Assembly: GCF_964019385.1 (NCBI RefSeq) | Contig: NC_088655.1 | Span: 25,354,477 to 25,418,476 of the forward strand | Length of the DNA stretch: 64,000 bases | Origin: Sycon ciliatum | Lineage: Eukaryota > Porifera > Calcarea > Leucosolenida > Sycettidae | Reading direction: 5' to 3' | Part shown: positions 62,918 to 64,000 of the stretch, one piece after another | How positions within the stretch are numbered: the first letter of the stretch is position 1 | Layout of the letters: the number at the start of each line of letters is the position of its first letter | The notes under the pieces: model-generated | What the model saw: the letters and a program-made list of their open reading frames with translations, nothing else | Database searches by the model: none | What the model was told of the DNA's origin: nothing | Translations under genes and position numbers: made by a program

Positions 62918-64000
62918 CCCGAACGCAAATTGAACCCGAGCTCCGACTTCGCGGCGATCTGCGTAACCTGCGCTGGAATGTATTGCGAGTCATTTCGTGA
63001 ACGTAATTTGCACCGAGCTCGGGATTACCCGCGTGCGGAACATCCGCATTCGTTCATTGCGAGGCGCTTCCCGAACGCATTCATCTGCGGAATGCGCAAC
63101 CTGCGCAGCATTTCATTGCGAGGCGTTTCCCGAACGCACATTAGGGAGGTTCTGCTATACGTGAAACGTAGTGAAATCACGTAGAGTGCGCGTTGTCGGG
63201 GTTAGAGTCTACGGCTTCGCGTGTTTTGGGTCCAGATTTCTACGCGGAGATGAGGTTCTCTACGTGGTGGCACACGCAGAGAAAATGCGTACAGATCTGC
63301 TGGGCATCGATCAAGTGCAGGCAGAAAACTGCCAAATATGGAAGGGAAAAGTCCCAGTACACATTCCACGTGATTTCTTTACGTTAATGTAGAGCTGAAC
63401 AGATTTTCTTTACGTTACGGGAACGCGAAGAGATTTCCCGGGCCTACGTGATTTCTCTGCGTTTCACGTATAGCAGAACCTTCAACCCACGTGATTTGTG
63501 CTCATACGTGAACGTCAATTTTTGCGTTGACGCGAGCTCAGAAAGAGCTTTCACTTCACGTTGCTTGTGAAGCTCGTCGTTTCGCTGACGACAGGAGCGA
63601 AAACTGGGAGCGAAAACTTCAAAAAGTGAAAAAAGTGATTTTCTGGTGAGGCCAAAGTCGCACAAATATTATTTTTAGCTAGTTTTAATAGGCAAAATCG
63701 AGTCAATAATCCCAACCTGATATCAAGGCTAAATTTGCAAAACTCGCGTTCACGTCGAACGTGAGTTGACCTCATCTCACGTCATGAACGGGAGTTTCGA
63801 CGCCAAAATTTGCCACACCGACGTGAAATTTCACGGTTTAGTGCAGAACAACGTGAAACGAAACCTCTCTATTGCTTCGATCCTACCCGCTTGCGGAGCC
63901 TACGCAATAGTTCAGTGCGAGGTGTTTCCCGAACGCAAATTGAATCCGAGCTCCGATTTCACGGCGATCTGTGTAACCTGCGCTGAAGTGCACTGCGAGT
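62918..64000. repeat. Satellite-like tandem repeat, right block, continues beyond the window
   Basis: It completes the interrupted unit and starts the next at about 63,863. Within each unit, GGTTCTGCTATACGTGAAAC...GAAATCACGTAG (63,150-63,187) is inverted at about 63,446-63,482, so a ~335-bp inverted-repeat module is part of the unit. Confidence 0.85.

Overview
The window is animal-type nuclear DNA, probably from a marine invertebrate. The evidence is a Penelope-like retroelement with a GIY-YIG domain, several APE-type non-LTR retrotransposons, a chromodomain Ty3/gypsy element, primer-binding sites matching animal tRNAs (Trp, Phe, initiator Met), short GT-AG introns, and many TA-, TTA- and TTAA-flanked non-autonomous DNA transposons. 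I see no unambiguous single-copy host gene. Almost every coding signal belongs to a mobile element, and the species cannot be fixed from sequence alone.

Layout. 0-3.6 kb: a Penelope-like element with an inverted fragment of itself upstream and three 228-bp tandem units downstream, each carrying a complete type I hammerhead ribozyme core. 4.3-7.7 kb: a decayed non-LTR element with an ORF1 remnant and ORF2. 7.9-10.3 kb: MITEs nested inside a larger TIR element. 11.0-18.3 kb: a defective LTR retrotransposon (tRNA-Phe primer site) cut up by other insertions. 18.6-29.5 kb: mostly non-coding, with MITEs, fold-backs, a duplicated ~0.9-1.2 kb segment, GT-rich tracts and an inverted duplication carrying a GIY-YIG-like tail. 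From 29.4 kb to the end: a ~1.29-kb tandem repeat, interrupted by a 28.9-kb nest and by a small three-LTR element.

The nest (32.0-60.9 kb) can be read in order of insertion. A minus-strand APE-type non-LTR element entered the satellite. A 5'-truncated second retroelement (restriction-like endonuclease type) entered its RT gene with a 15-bp target duplication. A 19.5-kb palindrome then entered that fragment, with a 6-bp duplication (CCGGCC) and AG...CT termini. A gypsy chromovirus entered the 3' part of the first element with a 5-bp duplication.

The palindrome (39,403-58,938) is the main discovery. Its two ~7.36-kb arms (after removing later insertions) meet at a 2-base centre. It has the target-duplication length and terminal bases of Polinton/Maverick elements but no visible polymerase, integrase, ATPase or capsid gene. 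Each arm carries a TFIIB-like zinc-ribbon gene, an unknown 256-aa gene with a TATA box and an upstream E2F/CCAAT-like repeat array, a broken RING protein with giant-virus-style W..NG..HR.DGPA repeats, a small spliced two-finger C2H2 gene, and hairpin plus DR1 repeats near the tip. I infer a snap-back, probably non-autonomous derivative of a Polinton-like or other linear DNA virus-like element.
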